From: Hirundichthys speculiger
Taxonomy: Eukaryota; Chordata; Actinopteri; Beloniformes; Exocoetidae
Direction: 5' to 3'
NCBI GenBank assembly: GCA_018398805.1
Contig: JAGFBZ010001180.1
Coordinates: 744,001-808,000 of the forward strand
DNA: 64,000 bases
In this document: piece after piece, positions 25,001-36,249 of the stretch
How positions within the stretch are numbered: position 1 is the first letter of the stretch
How the letters are laid out: each line of letters opens with the position of its first letter
Notes under the pieces: model-generated
What the model was told of the DNA's origin: nothing
Seen by the model: only the letters and a program-made list of their open reading frames with translations
Database searches by the model: none
Translations under genes and position numbers: made by a program

Positions 25001-26699
25001 AAAAAGTTGAAGCAATCTATTCAAGGAAACACTGAAAACAATACACACTTGTGGTTCTTGAAGATGGAACTGTGAGTTCCTGTACCAAAATGTCTGGCAC
25101 AGAGTTAATTATAGTCAGTCAAAGTCGTGGAGCAATCTTCCATCTGTATGTCTAATATCTAACAAACACAGAACTGTTCATGTTTTGCCAGAACTGTGCA
25201 ACAATTAGCAGTAAAAATCCATGAGAATCCTTCAGACATAAATGTCTTTTCTCATGAATTTAGGGTCTGCATGGGTGGCCCCACAGGAACATAGATTCAT
25301 CACCGTACAATGAGATACCACACTGACACTGAATACACAGCGTTATACACAATACATCACCCTTTGGCCTCTTACTCACCTACGTTGTGCACTTGCTGTT
25401 TTCAGTTTCTCCATGGCCCATGACATAAGGCAAAGACACAAAGTATTTCAGAAAGTCATATATATTGACATCCATCACTGGCATTTGAATTTCCCATGAT
25501 TCCTATGGCTATGACTCTTTAAAAGTTGAATAGATTGGATCAATCAGTGAAACTGGAATGAGATGCTTCTGAAACCCGATATGAGCTATGATCTTGTTTT
25601 CTCGTATTGTATCATCTCCGCAGAACATGTACTAAGACGTATGGTCGCACAGTAACATTTGAATTTCTTCTTATTTTTCTCTGAAGCTATGAGCATAAAA
25701 TGAGAAAAAGTTGGGAAATGTGGAAAAATTTAAATCACAAAAAAATGATACATTTAGTTTGACATTCGTTTCTTTACAGAGTATTAACCCTTTATGTTTT
25801 ATGGTTTTTATCATCAACTTAATGTCATTTATTAATATGCATTAATTTTTGCATTTCAAGCCTGCAACAGATTCCCCCAAAAAAAGATTTTACCACTTCT
25901 CACAAGTCAATATGTTTGTAATATCCTTGCAGTGTGTTAGAATATGGTTTTCCATTGTCCTGTTAATGGATGTGTAAATGTCCCAGGAAAAGATGGGGTC
26001 ATAAAGGCAACACATGGTCTTCTAAAGTCTCAGTATACTTTTCTGTTAATTATCTGTTAATTAATTCTGCCATCACAGATGTGTAATGACATTTGCCAAA
26101 GGCACTGATACAACCACAACCCATCACAGAACCTGGTTTGTGGAGCTGCTCCAAATAACAGTCTCCAGATCCAGAATAATGATTTGTCTGACTGAATACA
26201 TACACAATACAATAGTCTATCACCAAACATGCTGGCGTCACCTCTGAAGAAAGTTAAAGCATTGTTGTCCAGTAAAGCTGCACTAAATGGGCCCAATACC
26301 ATTTTTAATGTGCTTAATGTCTGAAATAAAAATGCAAAAACTAACGCATTTTAGCAAATTAAAAAAAAACATATCTCAGGTTCATTCTACATAAATTTCA
26401 AAGCACATAAGGACTGCCTTTTTTCTGTGAATGTGTGGTTGTAAATCTGAAGCACATATACTGCTGAAGCTAAACTGACACAAATAACGTGGTTAAATAA
26501 CAACAAAGACATCAGACGTTTTCCTTTCCATGTCAACATTTTTATCATGTGTCCTACAAAAGCACAACAATGGATATAATTTTCACCTTTTGTAATGTGC
26601 CAGGTTAAGGTGTCAGGAAACATAACAGCTTAGTCACTGAAAAGCAGTCTAAACAGGACACCCTAAATGAACGAGGAGCTATCACTTATTGGCCAAGAG
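22086..26699. other. Intergenic, nothing recognised
   Basis: About 4.6 kb without a supported gene. A 25-bp A run lies at 22663-22687 and a T14 run at about 24333-24346. The longest frame (130 codons, 22406-22798) spans the A run and translates it to poly-lysine. The frames at 23003-23350 and 24795-25075 have no recognised domain. Confidence 0.4.
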
Positions 26700-27560
26700 C
26701 ATAAGCACTACTCCTTAACAGATCATATGTGCAGATGCTTTGCTCCACAGCAGCTCCATGTCAGAGCCTTCACCACTCTACCTGACAATGGGCATGTGGG
26801 CTTTGTTTTGATATGCTTCACTAGACATACACTGTAAGGTATGGTCACACAACTCCACTTTAGTCTCACCTGTCAAGAAGCATTGCTTCAGAAGTTTGCT
26901 CAGATGCAGCTTTGCAGACCTAAGCCGAGTTGCCATGTTCTTTAGAGGAGAGGGGAGCACCTTTCTGCTGGCAACTCCCCCAAACAAACTCATCTTTTTT
27001 AATTGTACTGTCGTGAACTTTAACATTTAACAAACTGAAGTAGTAGAGTTTTTATTCATTACTATTTTTTGTCATTATTTCGTTGAGCATTGATTGAGCC
27101 TGACAATCTTGTTTTCCATTCCAGGGAAGATTGACAACTGTCTTTAATGTTTCCCACAGATGAATAATCTTTCCCACTGCAGAATGATGGACTCCAGATT
27201 GTTTGGAAATTGCTCCATAACTTTTTCTTATATAAATGGACAATTACTTTTCTAAACGTATTGCTGATATCGTTTCTCCTTGGTATTGTGTGAATGCAGT
27301 CCTGGATGCTCCAGACTAGTAAACTCCCAAAGCTAGTCCTTTTATAGAGGTGGTTACTGTTGGTAAAGAGAGTTAATGAAGTGTATTTAATTAGTAGTAC
27401 CTGGCTGTTACTCATCCTCTTAACTCCTATGGAAGCAGTAGAGATGTACTTTGCTTCTGCATTTTGGCTTAGTTGTTGCAAAGTATATGATGACAAAGAT
27501 GAAAATTGTCACAAATGTTTATCTGAGGTGGTGTAAACATATTTCTGAGGCCTTGTAAGG
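26700..27560 (-). mobile_element. Tc1-like transposon relic, minus strand
   Basis: Contains a recognisable Tc1 transposase N-terminal half (26760-27246). Beyond its start is a 5' leader (27290-27560) with sequence I associate with fish Tc1 families (ttagtagtacctggctgtta, ttaactcctatggaagcagt). The C-terminal half and the left terminus are not visible, so the element is truncated. The outer limits are approximate. Confidence 0.65.
26760..27246 (-). pseudogene. Tc1-like transposase, N-terminal half, broken
   Basis: Reading the - strand from about 27243, the product begins SYGAISKQSGVHHSAVGKII, the first helix-turn-helix. It continues with LWETLKTVVNLPWNGKQD, the linker to the second DNA-binding region. 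After a gap, a second frame (27026-26778) gives KKMSLFGGVASRKVLPSPLK, then MATRLRSAKLHLSK and TGETKVELCDH. The last corresponds to the 'DETKVE-FG' motif around the first catalytic aspartate in Tc1 enzymes; here the Asp has become Gly. Frameshifts and the missing rest of the DD34E domain make it inactive. Confidence 0.85.
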
Positions 27561-29520
27561 ACCAGATAGTTTTATGTCCTGATGTATAAAACTTTGAAAT
27601 AAAATATATGCACTTTCTTTTTCACATAAATGCACATGAGCTGAGTTTCCTCCATCTCATCTTTGTTTATTCATTCCCTTGACACAATTTGCTTTTCTCT
27701 GTAGCCTTTTCATCTGTTCTTTCAGTCCCATTTTTTTTGCTGTTTTGAGCATTTATGCAGCATTATGTGTAATTGTGTGACTCATACTTCAAAGAAATTG
27801 ATATAACTAATCACTTGCTTTTTGTGATGCAGGAGTCTCTGCCTTGGCAAATACATGGGCACATACACAAAGTTAAGAAAGGAAAAAAAAACAGGTGGAA
27901 CAGGTAAATGGCTCTTGAGGTACCAGGTGACTTGATAGCAGTCAGAGGAAAAAGACTCTCAGCTGCTGCAGGCCAATACGGATCCATGAAGCTGAAACTT
28001 AGACGAAGAGAAGTGAGACCGGTTCTGCCAAATGCACTTGTATAAAGTGCCAGAATAGTGATCAGGTTTAATAACAACTGATGGCCTTTAAGCTCATTAT
28101 TTTGTCATCCTCACTGCCTTAAAAAGACATGCAACACCATTTTTATGAACTATGATCTTTCTCTTAGAGTTAGTTTCCAGATAGCACCAGCTATCTTTAT
28201 TGAAATATAAAGGACAGGTAAGGGAAGTAAAACATGATTAATGCTAGAAATCGGGAACAAACTGTCAAGTTTGTACACGCAGAAGTATCTTAACTAATTT
28301 AGTCATAATCTCCACTCAAGCTCTTAATTACTTCTGATACTTCCACACACAAATATTTGCAATTCAGCCCTCAGTCTGCCAAGGACGGGCAAGTATGTGG
28401 CATCTTTGATCTCGTCAGGCTAACAGTTAGCTGCTAATGGCTTCATTAGTGCTGAATGCTACTAAACCATTTACGCTGATCTTGTGTAAACCTTTTAACA
28501 CCTTTAGTTGTTAAATGCTGTAGTGGGGCAATTATCTTTTGTTTGACTGGAGTGACTAAAAAAGCATGAGGGATAATGCTGCCTAAGCCACCATTTTAAC
28601 TTGTTTGTTGTTTCTCATTTCAGACATCTTTTTTTTTTTTTAATTTCCAGGTTTCTTTTTTTTTTTCCCTTTGGCATTAACATATTATCCCATAATGCTG
28701 TGCCGACCAGTGTAACCCAGTCCAGCCCTCTCAAATGTCAGTTTTCTACACTCAAAGTGAAACTCTTTGGCCCAACAGGCATTAAACTCTGGCCTCAGGA
28801 AGAGCAGCACTGCAGATTAGACTCCTTCCCACACTTCTCCCAGGTTTGTTCTTATTTTCCTTCCCTACCTATCTCAGTATATATCTTTTTGTACGCTAAC
28901 TAGTCCGTCTCCTCACTGTCGTTTTGCTCTCTTTTTTTCCCTCTAATCACTCTGTTGCTTTTTAATGTCATGCACGGCAGCATATTTATCCAAGATAACA
29001 ACTGGGTTTCCCCCCTCTCTGTGACTGATGGAGAATAATTGCTGCTGGTGTTTGTGTTTGTCTGTGAGTGTCCCCCTGTCCTGCTAAGTAAATTGTTCCT
29101 GGCTGTTCTGAGTATGGCGGAGTAAGGAACATAAAAAGTGATGGAATGCAAGGAAGCCTTTTTCTAAATGAGAGAAGACACATTTATATGAAGGAGCGAG
29201 TTTGTAATGGTTTAAATTCCTGATGCCTGATGTTAACATTAAAGCAAATATCCCAAATTCAGTCTGATACGCACTCAGCTATGTTAGATAAACTTAAGTA
29301 CCAGCTCTTTAATAACACCTTCATGTTCCAATGTGTCCATTTGAATTACATATAACTTAATCTCATTTGGGACGACTGGCCTCAGTAGGTTAACAGGCTT
29401 CATTAGTGCTGAATGCTAAAACATTCTTCTGTTTAATAGTTCTTAACTAATATTCCCAGTGAATTAACTCATTCAGTCCATGCTTTTTTCAGGTTGTGTA
29501 GCTTTCATTATTTTTACATT
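27561..29520. other. Intergenic, nothing recognised
   Basis: No gene or element end recognised. The phrase gcttcattagtgctgaatgct occurs at 28439-28459 and again at 29398-29418, a short duplicated word of unknown meaning. T-rich tracts lie near 28627-28670. Confidence 0.4.
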
Positions 29521-29528
29521 GTACATTG

Positions 29529-29922
29529 CAGCGATTCCCAAAGTGTGGGCCCCCTGGTGGGCCGTCGTGGTACTGCAGGTGGGCGGTTGAGAGGTAATTT
29601 AAAATAAACATCGTTTTATAAACAATGTTTTAAATCCTCAATTTTTAAAAAATATGTTTTTAATTACTGTAAAATATTTATTACGTGATTTAAAAAATAT
29701 TAAGATATAATAAAACAAACCAACTTGAGTTTCATTCAACTGTCAACTCAACATGACAAGTGACAAGTGTCACCTTATTTGTTGACCCCTTACATTAATT
29801 TTGGAGTGTAGCTTTTAATCTTTTGTGTTGATCAAAGTAGGTATTTAAAGGTTTGCATGGGCCGCAGAGATTTTTCACGTTTCAAATTTGGGCCTTGGTA
29901 TTCTGAAGTTTGGGAATGGCTG
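29529..29922. mobile_element. hAT MITE with perfect 8-bp target duplication
   Basis: The 394-bp element begins cagcgattcccaaagtgtgg and ends agtttgggaatggctg, giving inverted ends of about 15 bp. It is flanked on both sides by the same 8 bases, gtacattg (29521-29528 and 29923-29930). The 8-bp duplication and CAG...CTG ends mark the hAT superfamily. It has no coding capacity. Confidence 0.92.
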
Positions 29923-29939
29923 GTACATTGTTATTTCTC

Positions 29940-30190
29940 TTGTAGCCTGGCCACATAGGCTTTCTCCACTACAGTGGACATACATTGTCAGTTACACGGG
30001 AAAAAAGAAAAAAAGGAAGCTCAGCACTACAAACTACAGCACTGCAGAAAAAAAACCCTCCCACTCAGTGTTTGGTGGTGTAATTACAGAGCAACAAAAG
30101 CAGCAGCAGAAAAGTTTCAGTGCCAACTACAATGTAGGTCACATACACACCCTACGAGTGTAGTTGCTACATTGCTACGTTCCTCTAGGT
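29940..30190. repeat. Dispersed repeat shared with 53850-53960
   Basis: The block ctacagcactgcagaaaaaa followed by gtgtaattacagagcaac resembles 53872-53935 (ctgcagtactgctgaaaaga, gtgtaattacagggcgatg). The order and spacing agree. This suggests a copy of the same family as the TTAA element at 52128-54103, but without visible ends. Confidence 0.45.
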
Positions 30191-32100
30191 GAACCTTTTT
30201 CTGCTGTCTTTTAACTTTAATTTATAGCAACATTTTACACAGAAATTCATAAAATTAAGAATTTAACCATCAGGCTGTTTATTTTTCTTTTTAAATATAA
30301 TCCTCTACCTTATATACTCTATATCCTCTATTTCTGGCTAGAACTGTTTTTTTTTTTTTTTTTTGAACCAAATGTACATCTTTTGAACTTTTTTTAATTA
30401 CTTTTTGCTAATTACTATTAAATATTACATATAGATTTTAGAGGTTAGATTTTTTTTTTTTTTTTGCAGTATCAATATGTCAAGATAACAGAGCTGGCTG
30501 ACAATTGACCCATTCCAAGCAAAAAAAAAAAAAAAAGTTTTAGATGAAACTGCTTTTTACGTTTGCTTAGTTAACCTTTGAGACTGCGATGCCGTCTCCC
30601 TGTCTGTCTGCTCAACTGTAATCTTGAGTAATTGTGTTTAGAAAACACTTTAGCTGGAACACTTCCTCCTGTTTTAGAAAAGAGAGACACAAAAGAGAAA
30701 TCTGAGCCCAAGGCGATTCTTTATCTGTCCCTGTCCCTCTGTTCTTGAATAGTTGTTTTTTTTTACACAAACTGAGTTTGATAAGGCCTTTGATGATACA
30801 AGATGGGCCACAGTTGTCTCTGCAATGTATCTAATTCGGGGTTTAGGTGGCAAACATAGTATTTCCTAAATTAGATTTCTCTGTTTGTGTTTTAAAGGAT
30901 ACTAACAGATAGATCATCATGAACACTCGGTTGTGGCTTCTATTCTAATTCAACTCTCTGCACACATCTGCTTTATCATGGGGATAACTGTGAATGGTTT
31001 AAGACAAGAGAACATCTGCATCAGTACATGTTCCTGAAACTCACGCAGAGTGAAAGTACAGGACGCAAGTGTGAAGTTTTCCCTCAGGAAACAGAGTCCA
31101 TTTCCACTTGGCCCGCAGACCGAACAGGAATTTGTTTTGCGTAAGCATTGCCGGTCAAAAATAACGGAGTATAAAGGCAGAGAGCTGCAGGCTTCTGCAT
31201 TTCACAACACCTGCAGGAGTGGAAGGAGATGGAACCGAGGCCACGTTTGCCTGAGCTTGAGATATTTACTGTAAAATATCGTGCCAATGTTTCTAATCTA
31301 GTGAAATGTTTAGTTTTTTTTTAGTCACATATAAAGTTCTAGTAACAATGATAGCACACCTCTCATTTTAGTACATAATTTGAAAATGTGTGTGAATAAA
31401 TAAGGTGTGAAGAATTCTGAACATGCAGATTTCTTAACTGTTTCTGTTTCAAATGTTTAACTCTTTGGTTAAACTGCTTTTGTTTTGAAACATATAAGGA
31501 TATGGACTTGCTGTGACGTGTTCTAAAATTATTATTTTCTGTAAAACACATTTTTAAGAGACCAACTTTTGGGCCGAGTCTGCACTCTTTCTTTCTTGAG
31601 GTCTTGCTCGACTCTCATCCACCTGCACATTCACAGTGATGACCGCGGGGCCAGTGCTTGGCTGTGTGTGTGTGTGTGTGGGGGATGGGGGGTCATGAAG
31701 AAGTACACAGTACTTTTTTTTTTTTTTTTTTTTACACTCTCGGATTAACAAATTGTCCCGATGGGATGGGCACAATGGGCATCGGGAGTGAGTCGGCGAG
31801 TGTTGATGATGCGTTTGAATGCGGCTCGGACGAAACTCCTGGCGGACATTTGAATTGTTAATGGCCTAAGTGCGCTCAGTTCATGGGGAAAAAAGGTCAC
31901 TTTACTGGATTTACGAACTCTCGCATATATTCTTCTCACAAAGCATCTATATTTTAATCGTTTGTAAAATAATTGTACATGCAAATCTTGTATTTATTTG
32001 AAATATAAAAAGGGGGGATTTTTAAACGATTCTGGGTGTGAACAATTATCATTATCAATACTGCTGATGCTCTCGGGGGTTTATCTTTCTGGTCGGCCCT
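30191..32100. other. Upstream flank of klf2
   Basis: Rich in homopolymer tracts: T near 30345-30364 and 30450-30466, A near 30521-30537, a GT run at 31665-31681, and T18 at 31713-31731. No gene or transposon seen. This is where distal klf2 control sequences would be expected, but none can be identified by eye. Confidence 0.4.
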
Positions 32101-32166
32101 TCTCGAGCGCTTATCGGCATGCACGTGTCTGTGCCCGTGCGCGCGTCCATAATGGGGCATCTGAGG

Positions 32167-32177
32167 CCACGCCTCCC
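32167..32177 (-). promoter_or_regulatory. CACC/GC-type KLF/SP site
   Basis: CCACGCCTCCC lies about 32 bp upstream of the TATA box. The GGxGTGG-type core on the other strand is the standard binding site for SP and KLF proteins, and KLF genes often carry such sites in their own promoters. Function is inferred from position and motif. Confidence 0.5.
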
Positions 32178-32198
32178 GCTCCGAGTAGAGGGTTTGCC

Positions 32199-32206
32199 TA
32201 TAAAAG
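32199..32206 (+). promoter_or_regulatory. TATA box of klf2
   Basis: TATAAAAG lies 160 bp before the klf2 start codon in otherwise CpG-rich DNA. Transcription would be expected to start about 25-30 bp downstream, near 32228. A weaker TATA-like word (atataaaaagg) lies at about 32000. Confidence 0.75.
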
Positions 32207-32284
32207 CGCTCTCGGCGGCGCCGACGTGCACGTCCTGAATCCTGGAACGACCATAAACCGTGAGCGCAAAGCAGCAGTTCCTCT

Positions 32285-32326
32285 ATGGACGGAGAGAGTC
32301 GCGTCTGTTCAAGTTTGGAGTTGTAG
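32285..32326 (+). CDS. Upstream ORF (13 codons) in the klf2 leader
   Basis: An ATG at 32285 lies about 55 bp after the expected transcription start and opens a frame of 13 codons (MDGESRVCSSLEL) ending in TAG at 32324-32326. That is 32 nt before the main start. It has G at +4, as does the main ATG, so ribosomes could use it. A short, non-overlapping upstream ORF like this usually lowers translation of the main protein or allows re-initiation. Whether it is translated, and whether it is conserved, cannot be told from one sequence. Confidence 0.4.
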   Translation: MDGESRVCSSLEL

Positions 32327-32358
32327 ATTTTTTCTTTTTTCTCACACAGACGGTCGTC

Positions 32359-33977
32359 ATGGCTGCTGCTGAAGCGATGATGCCTCTTCTAACGTCGTTC
32401 CCAAGCGTCAAAGCGATAGATAATGTACGTAGATGGTTTGATTTAGAAACTGCTTTCATGTTGTTGATTTTTTTTATTTTTTAGTATGTCTGTGTATCTA
32501 GTGTATATTGTTGATTGTCAGCTTGGCTTTTGTCTAACGCTTTCTGGCTCTCCTCCACAGCTGTCCAAGATGGATGACTGCGCGCGGGGCAGCGCAACAG
32601 GTGGCCCAGACAACCCGTGCATCGAAGTGGAGTTCAGCATCGTTCAGTCTCCTGCTCTGCCCCCCAAAGACGAAGACGAACTAGGGAAATTTCTAGATCT
32701 CGAGTTCATTTTGTCCAACACTATAGGCACCGATGTCGTCTGCAACAACGACAGCAGGAACATTTCACCCCCGCAACAGCAAATGCAGAGCGCGTACTCC
32801 TTACCAGAGTCACCGGAGAGCTGCAGCGGAGCTTCCGCGCCTGACTGCGGCGATCACGCTTCTCACCTGGCTGCACATGGCTATCACAGCTCCGTAAACA
32901 TCCGCGGCTCGAGCCCGGTTCGCAGCCTCATGGCGGAGCTTCTCACGACTGATTTGATGAGCTACCAGAGTGAAAGCTCACCGGACAGGGCTGACAAGAC
33001 GAGAGAGTACACCGAGCTGAGAGCGTTAAACCCGGTCTCCATCCCGTCAGCTCCAGCTCACCCTCAGGTGGCCGCATCTCCTTCCTCGCTTGGATACAAA
33101 ATTAAAACCGAGCCCGGGGTCCAGTCTTGCATGGTGGCTGCTGGCGGGGGGAACTTTATAGAACAAGTGTATGAAAAACCACCAGTGCGCTCCGTGCACC
33201 CAGCAGTTTTTACGCAGCACCAGGTTACGGCCCCAGGTGGGTTGCAGGGGTTCGGTGGGCAGCCCATTCAGCAAACGGGCTTTCAGGGACACACAGACTG
33301 CCACCTGGTGCAAATGAACTCGACCATGAGCTCCCACCCCCATCCCAGTCACCACCACCTTCCAAACCAGTTCATGAACGCGCCATACCACCGACAGTAC
33401 GCACACCAAGGTGTGCCGCAGTTTCAAGGACAGTACAGCATGCACAGGGAGCCCGTGCACGTTCACCAGCAGCATCATCCCACTTCCATACAGGGGATGA
33501 TGCTCACTCCTCCCGCGTCACCGTCCTTGCTGGAGTTTTACGCACGACGAGGCGGGGTGCATCAAGCAGAAGAGAGGCCGCAGGTCGTGGGCAAGAAAAC
33601 GCGCCGCTACACACAACTGCGAGTTCCCCGGATGTGGGAAAACCTACACCAAGAGCTCTCATCTTAAAGCGCACATGAGGACGCACACAGGTGAGAACGT
33701 TTCCAAAATCCGCATCGTTCAAATGGCAAATACGCACTGTACTCATCACACAATGTTGCTAATGCACAAATCACTCATGCATTCTTGTTCTTATGTCTCA
33801 GGTGAAAAGCCCTACCACTGCAACTGGGAAGGCTGCGGCTGGAAGTTTGCCAGATCAGACGAGCTGACTCGTCACTTCAGAAAGCACACCGGACACAGAC
33901 CTTTCCAGTGTCACCTCTGCGAGCGCGCCTTCTCCCGCTCAGACCACCTGGCCCTCCATATGAAGAGGCACATGTAG
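32359..33977 (+). CDS. klf2: Kruppel-like factor 2-type zinc-finger transcription factor (three exons; apparent 1-nt frameshift)
   Basis: Nuclear DNA-binding regulator of the KLF2/KLF4 group; fish klf2 acts in blood-vessel, blood and epidermal development. Exons: 32359-32424 (22 codons, donor gtacgt), 32561-33690 (acceptor ccacag, donor gtgaga) and 33802-33977; introns are only 136 and 111 bp. Start [11 protein letters not shown] resembles the MALS-type KLF2/4 N-terminus. Residues about 58-75 hold the acidic motif [23 protein letters not shown] lies near residue 337. [11 protein letters not shown] is the nuclear-localisation region. Three C2H2 fingers follow (Cys375/Cys380/His393/His397; Cys405/Cys410/His423/His427; Cys435/Cys438/His451/His455), ending LHMKRHM as in KLF2. 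The frame up to LLEF (about 33535) and the frame of the fingers differ by one base. Skipping one T in the run 33536-33539 gives 456 residues. Taken literally, the protein stops at 33667 without fingers. klf17 or a klf4 paralog is possible. Confidence 0.88.
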
Positions 33978-34870
33978 GCCACACAGCTGGTGGACATCTA
34001 TGCATCACTGGATCATGGAACATAACCAACAAAGAATCAGGAAGTGGCCTGCTGCTACTGGACTGTCCCAAATGAATGTTGCAGAGGGGCCTAATGTACT
34101 TTGTTAGGTAATGCAGGTGTATTACTATGGGAAATCGGTGTTTTGAACCTTTTTTTTTTCATAAGTGCCTCAGATACAGCAAAGTTAAGTGCCTCTGATG
34201 TTTTTTTTTGTACATACGTATATATATATAAAGTCTGTGCATACACATACACACACACACACACACAAAACACTGGCTAAGTTATAGTAGTTTAGTATTT
34301 AAGACATTTCCTCACCCTGTCTTTATTATAAGTTATTGATTATTGGTGAGTGCCTTAATGAGACTGCTTATTTGCTCACTGTGGGCAGGACCCAGAATTT
34401 TGTACATAACTGAAGTGTATTTTTCTAATGTTTACATATTCTGTCTTTGAGACTATACTCAAATCAGGTCAGGGTTTTAATCTTTTTTTTTTTTCCATTT
34501 TCTCAATAGATGCAATAGTTTAGTTATCTGCTGTGGGTTCGCCTGGCTCTTTTGGTTTTGTGAGTGTTTGCTTGAGCAATGCCAACAAATGCAGGCTGTA
34601 ACACTCAGAAATATCATGTGTAGTGCCAGCCCACTCTCACTTCACTCACTTCATGTAGTTACAGCTCATTCAATCGTGGAGTAACAGACACAGACATGAG
34701 TTTTTGGTATTGAGAGATTAGTTGTTTTTAAGAATGAAGAATTACACTGTAACCAATGGTTAGACTGCTATACTTGAAAATTAATTGTAAGCTTATATAA
34801 ATGTCCTGGAATGCAATTGTTTTATATGCACTCAAGGGCTTAAGAATAAAAGTACTTTTACAATTATTTC
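33978..34870 (+). other. klf2 3' untranslated region with poly(A) signal
   Basis: After the stop codon comes about 870 bp of AT-rich sequence, with T runs (34150-34159, 34200-34209), a short TA tract and a (CA)n run (34248-34266). AATAAA lies at 34845-34850 and a T/GT-rich stretch follows at 34871-34890, as expected for cleavage near 34865. No other AATAAA precedes it in the UTR. Confidence 0.75.
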
Positions 34871-35589
34871 TACATTGTCTTTGTGTATCTCCATTTTTGT
34901 TTTATGTTGCATCACACCAGTCTCTCCACTGTCACGCCAGTGCATCACAACCATCATTTAGCGTGTAGTGGGTATATTATGTTTTAATATGATGTCAGTG
35001 CTAATTTATTTCTCAACACTTGGACTGTAAACCTGTCTTAAATAAAATAGTGGAAGTTATAGGCTCAGAAAAAGTGAACTGCTGAGTTAAAATCTGCACA
35101 CAAATGGTACCTAAAGACATCACATGATCTTATTTAGAGGTTTCATGAAAACATGCAAGGCAGGTGATTCCCATCAGGTGTTTTTCAGACTTTGCATCTC
35201 TGCTATGAAATACTGCCTCCTAATGTTCATTCATGAATCGACATCTCTGTCAGGGAACTGCTGTTAAGAGTAGTAAGGCATCACTGTTGAAATTTCTCTC
35301 AGTATCTTTATTCTTTTTGGTCGACTAGCCAATTAATTCAGAAAACAGCATTAAAATCAGGATAAAAGGACTTATTGCATGCTTATTATGAAATTGCTGT
35401 GTTTTGATCAATAATAGAATTATATAAAAGAAGCACACTGAAAACAGGAAACAAAAAAAACTGAGTTACAGTGCAGCTATTCCAGAATGCAACCCATCTT
35501 TCTCAGGCTTCTTACCATAGATGTTGTGAAATGCTTGGTTGTAGCTCAGGATTGCAAAGGTTTGGTGACCCTCTTTTTTTGGGTTATCA
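34871..35589. other. Intergenic, downstream of klf2
   Basis: No gene or named repeat seen. A second AATAAA-type word lies at about 35040. Confidence 0.4.
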
Positions 35590-35890
35590 TTATCCATCCA
35601 TCCACTTGTTCCTGTGCAGGTTACAGAGATCTGTTGGAGCCTATCTCAGCTCTCCTGGAGTACACCCTGGAGGGGTTGCCAGTTAATTGCAGGGCCACAT
35701 GAAGACAAACAACCACACACTCACTCACTCACTCACAACTATAGGCAATTCAGAATCACCAATTAACTTGACATACATGTTTCTAGACTGTGGGAGGAAT
35801 CCGGAGTACCTGGCAAAAAGTAAGAACATGCAAACTGCACACAGACAAGAATCGAAGCCAGGAGCCTTCTTGCTGTGAGGGAACACTGCT
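35590..35890 (-). mobile_element. tRNA-derived SINE-like element, antisense
   Basis: From left to right: tccatccatcc (the reversed GGAT tail), agcctatctcagctctcctg, gagtacaccctggaggggtt, ccagttaattgcagggccac, attcagaatcaccaattaac, agactgtgggaggaatccgg, acatgcaaactgcacacaga, then aatcgaagccaggagccttc. On the - strand the start reads tagttagcagtgttccctca (A-box-like) and tggcttcgattct (B-box-like). This is the pattern of a very abundant teleost tRNA-derived repeat with a GGAT tail. Clear but diverged and without obvious target duplication. Confidence 0.75.
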
Positions 35891-36178
35891 AACTACCAAG
35901 CATGCTACCAAGCATGTGTACAGTCTTTGGCATGAGACTTCCAGTTTATTTTGTAATCACTTATCACAAGGAACTTATTTTCATTAAATCTTTCAGTGTC
36001 CACATTATCTACCTGCATCTGCACATGGGTGCTCCTTTTACAGTTACAAAATAACATGAATTCAGTTTTATTTGCATTAATGATAATTTATGTCAAACCA
36101 TTTTTTTAATTGACATATTAACACACATACATATATATATACACATACATACATACATATACATATACATATACATAT

Positions 36179-36249
<71 letters not shown>

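Noticed and set aside
31945..31956. MEF2 site of the klf2 promoter
   Set aside because: The A/T-rich word ctatattttaat differs from the MEF2 consensus at a key position and lies about 250 bp from the TATA box, so it cannot be called from sequence alone.
32486..33667. 393-codon frame taken as the klf2 protein
   Set aside because: Its first 25 codons are intron 1 (the acceptor is at 32559-32560). Its last part after LLEF is out of frame with the zinc fingers, so the frame is only a partial picture of the gene.
33536..33690. A hidden small intron rather than a frameshift in klf2
   Set aside because: No plausible GT...AG pair of workable length exists between LLEF and KRGRRSW. Known family gene structure has no intron here; a one-base change explains the data more simply.
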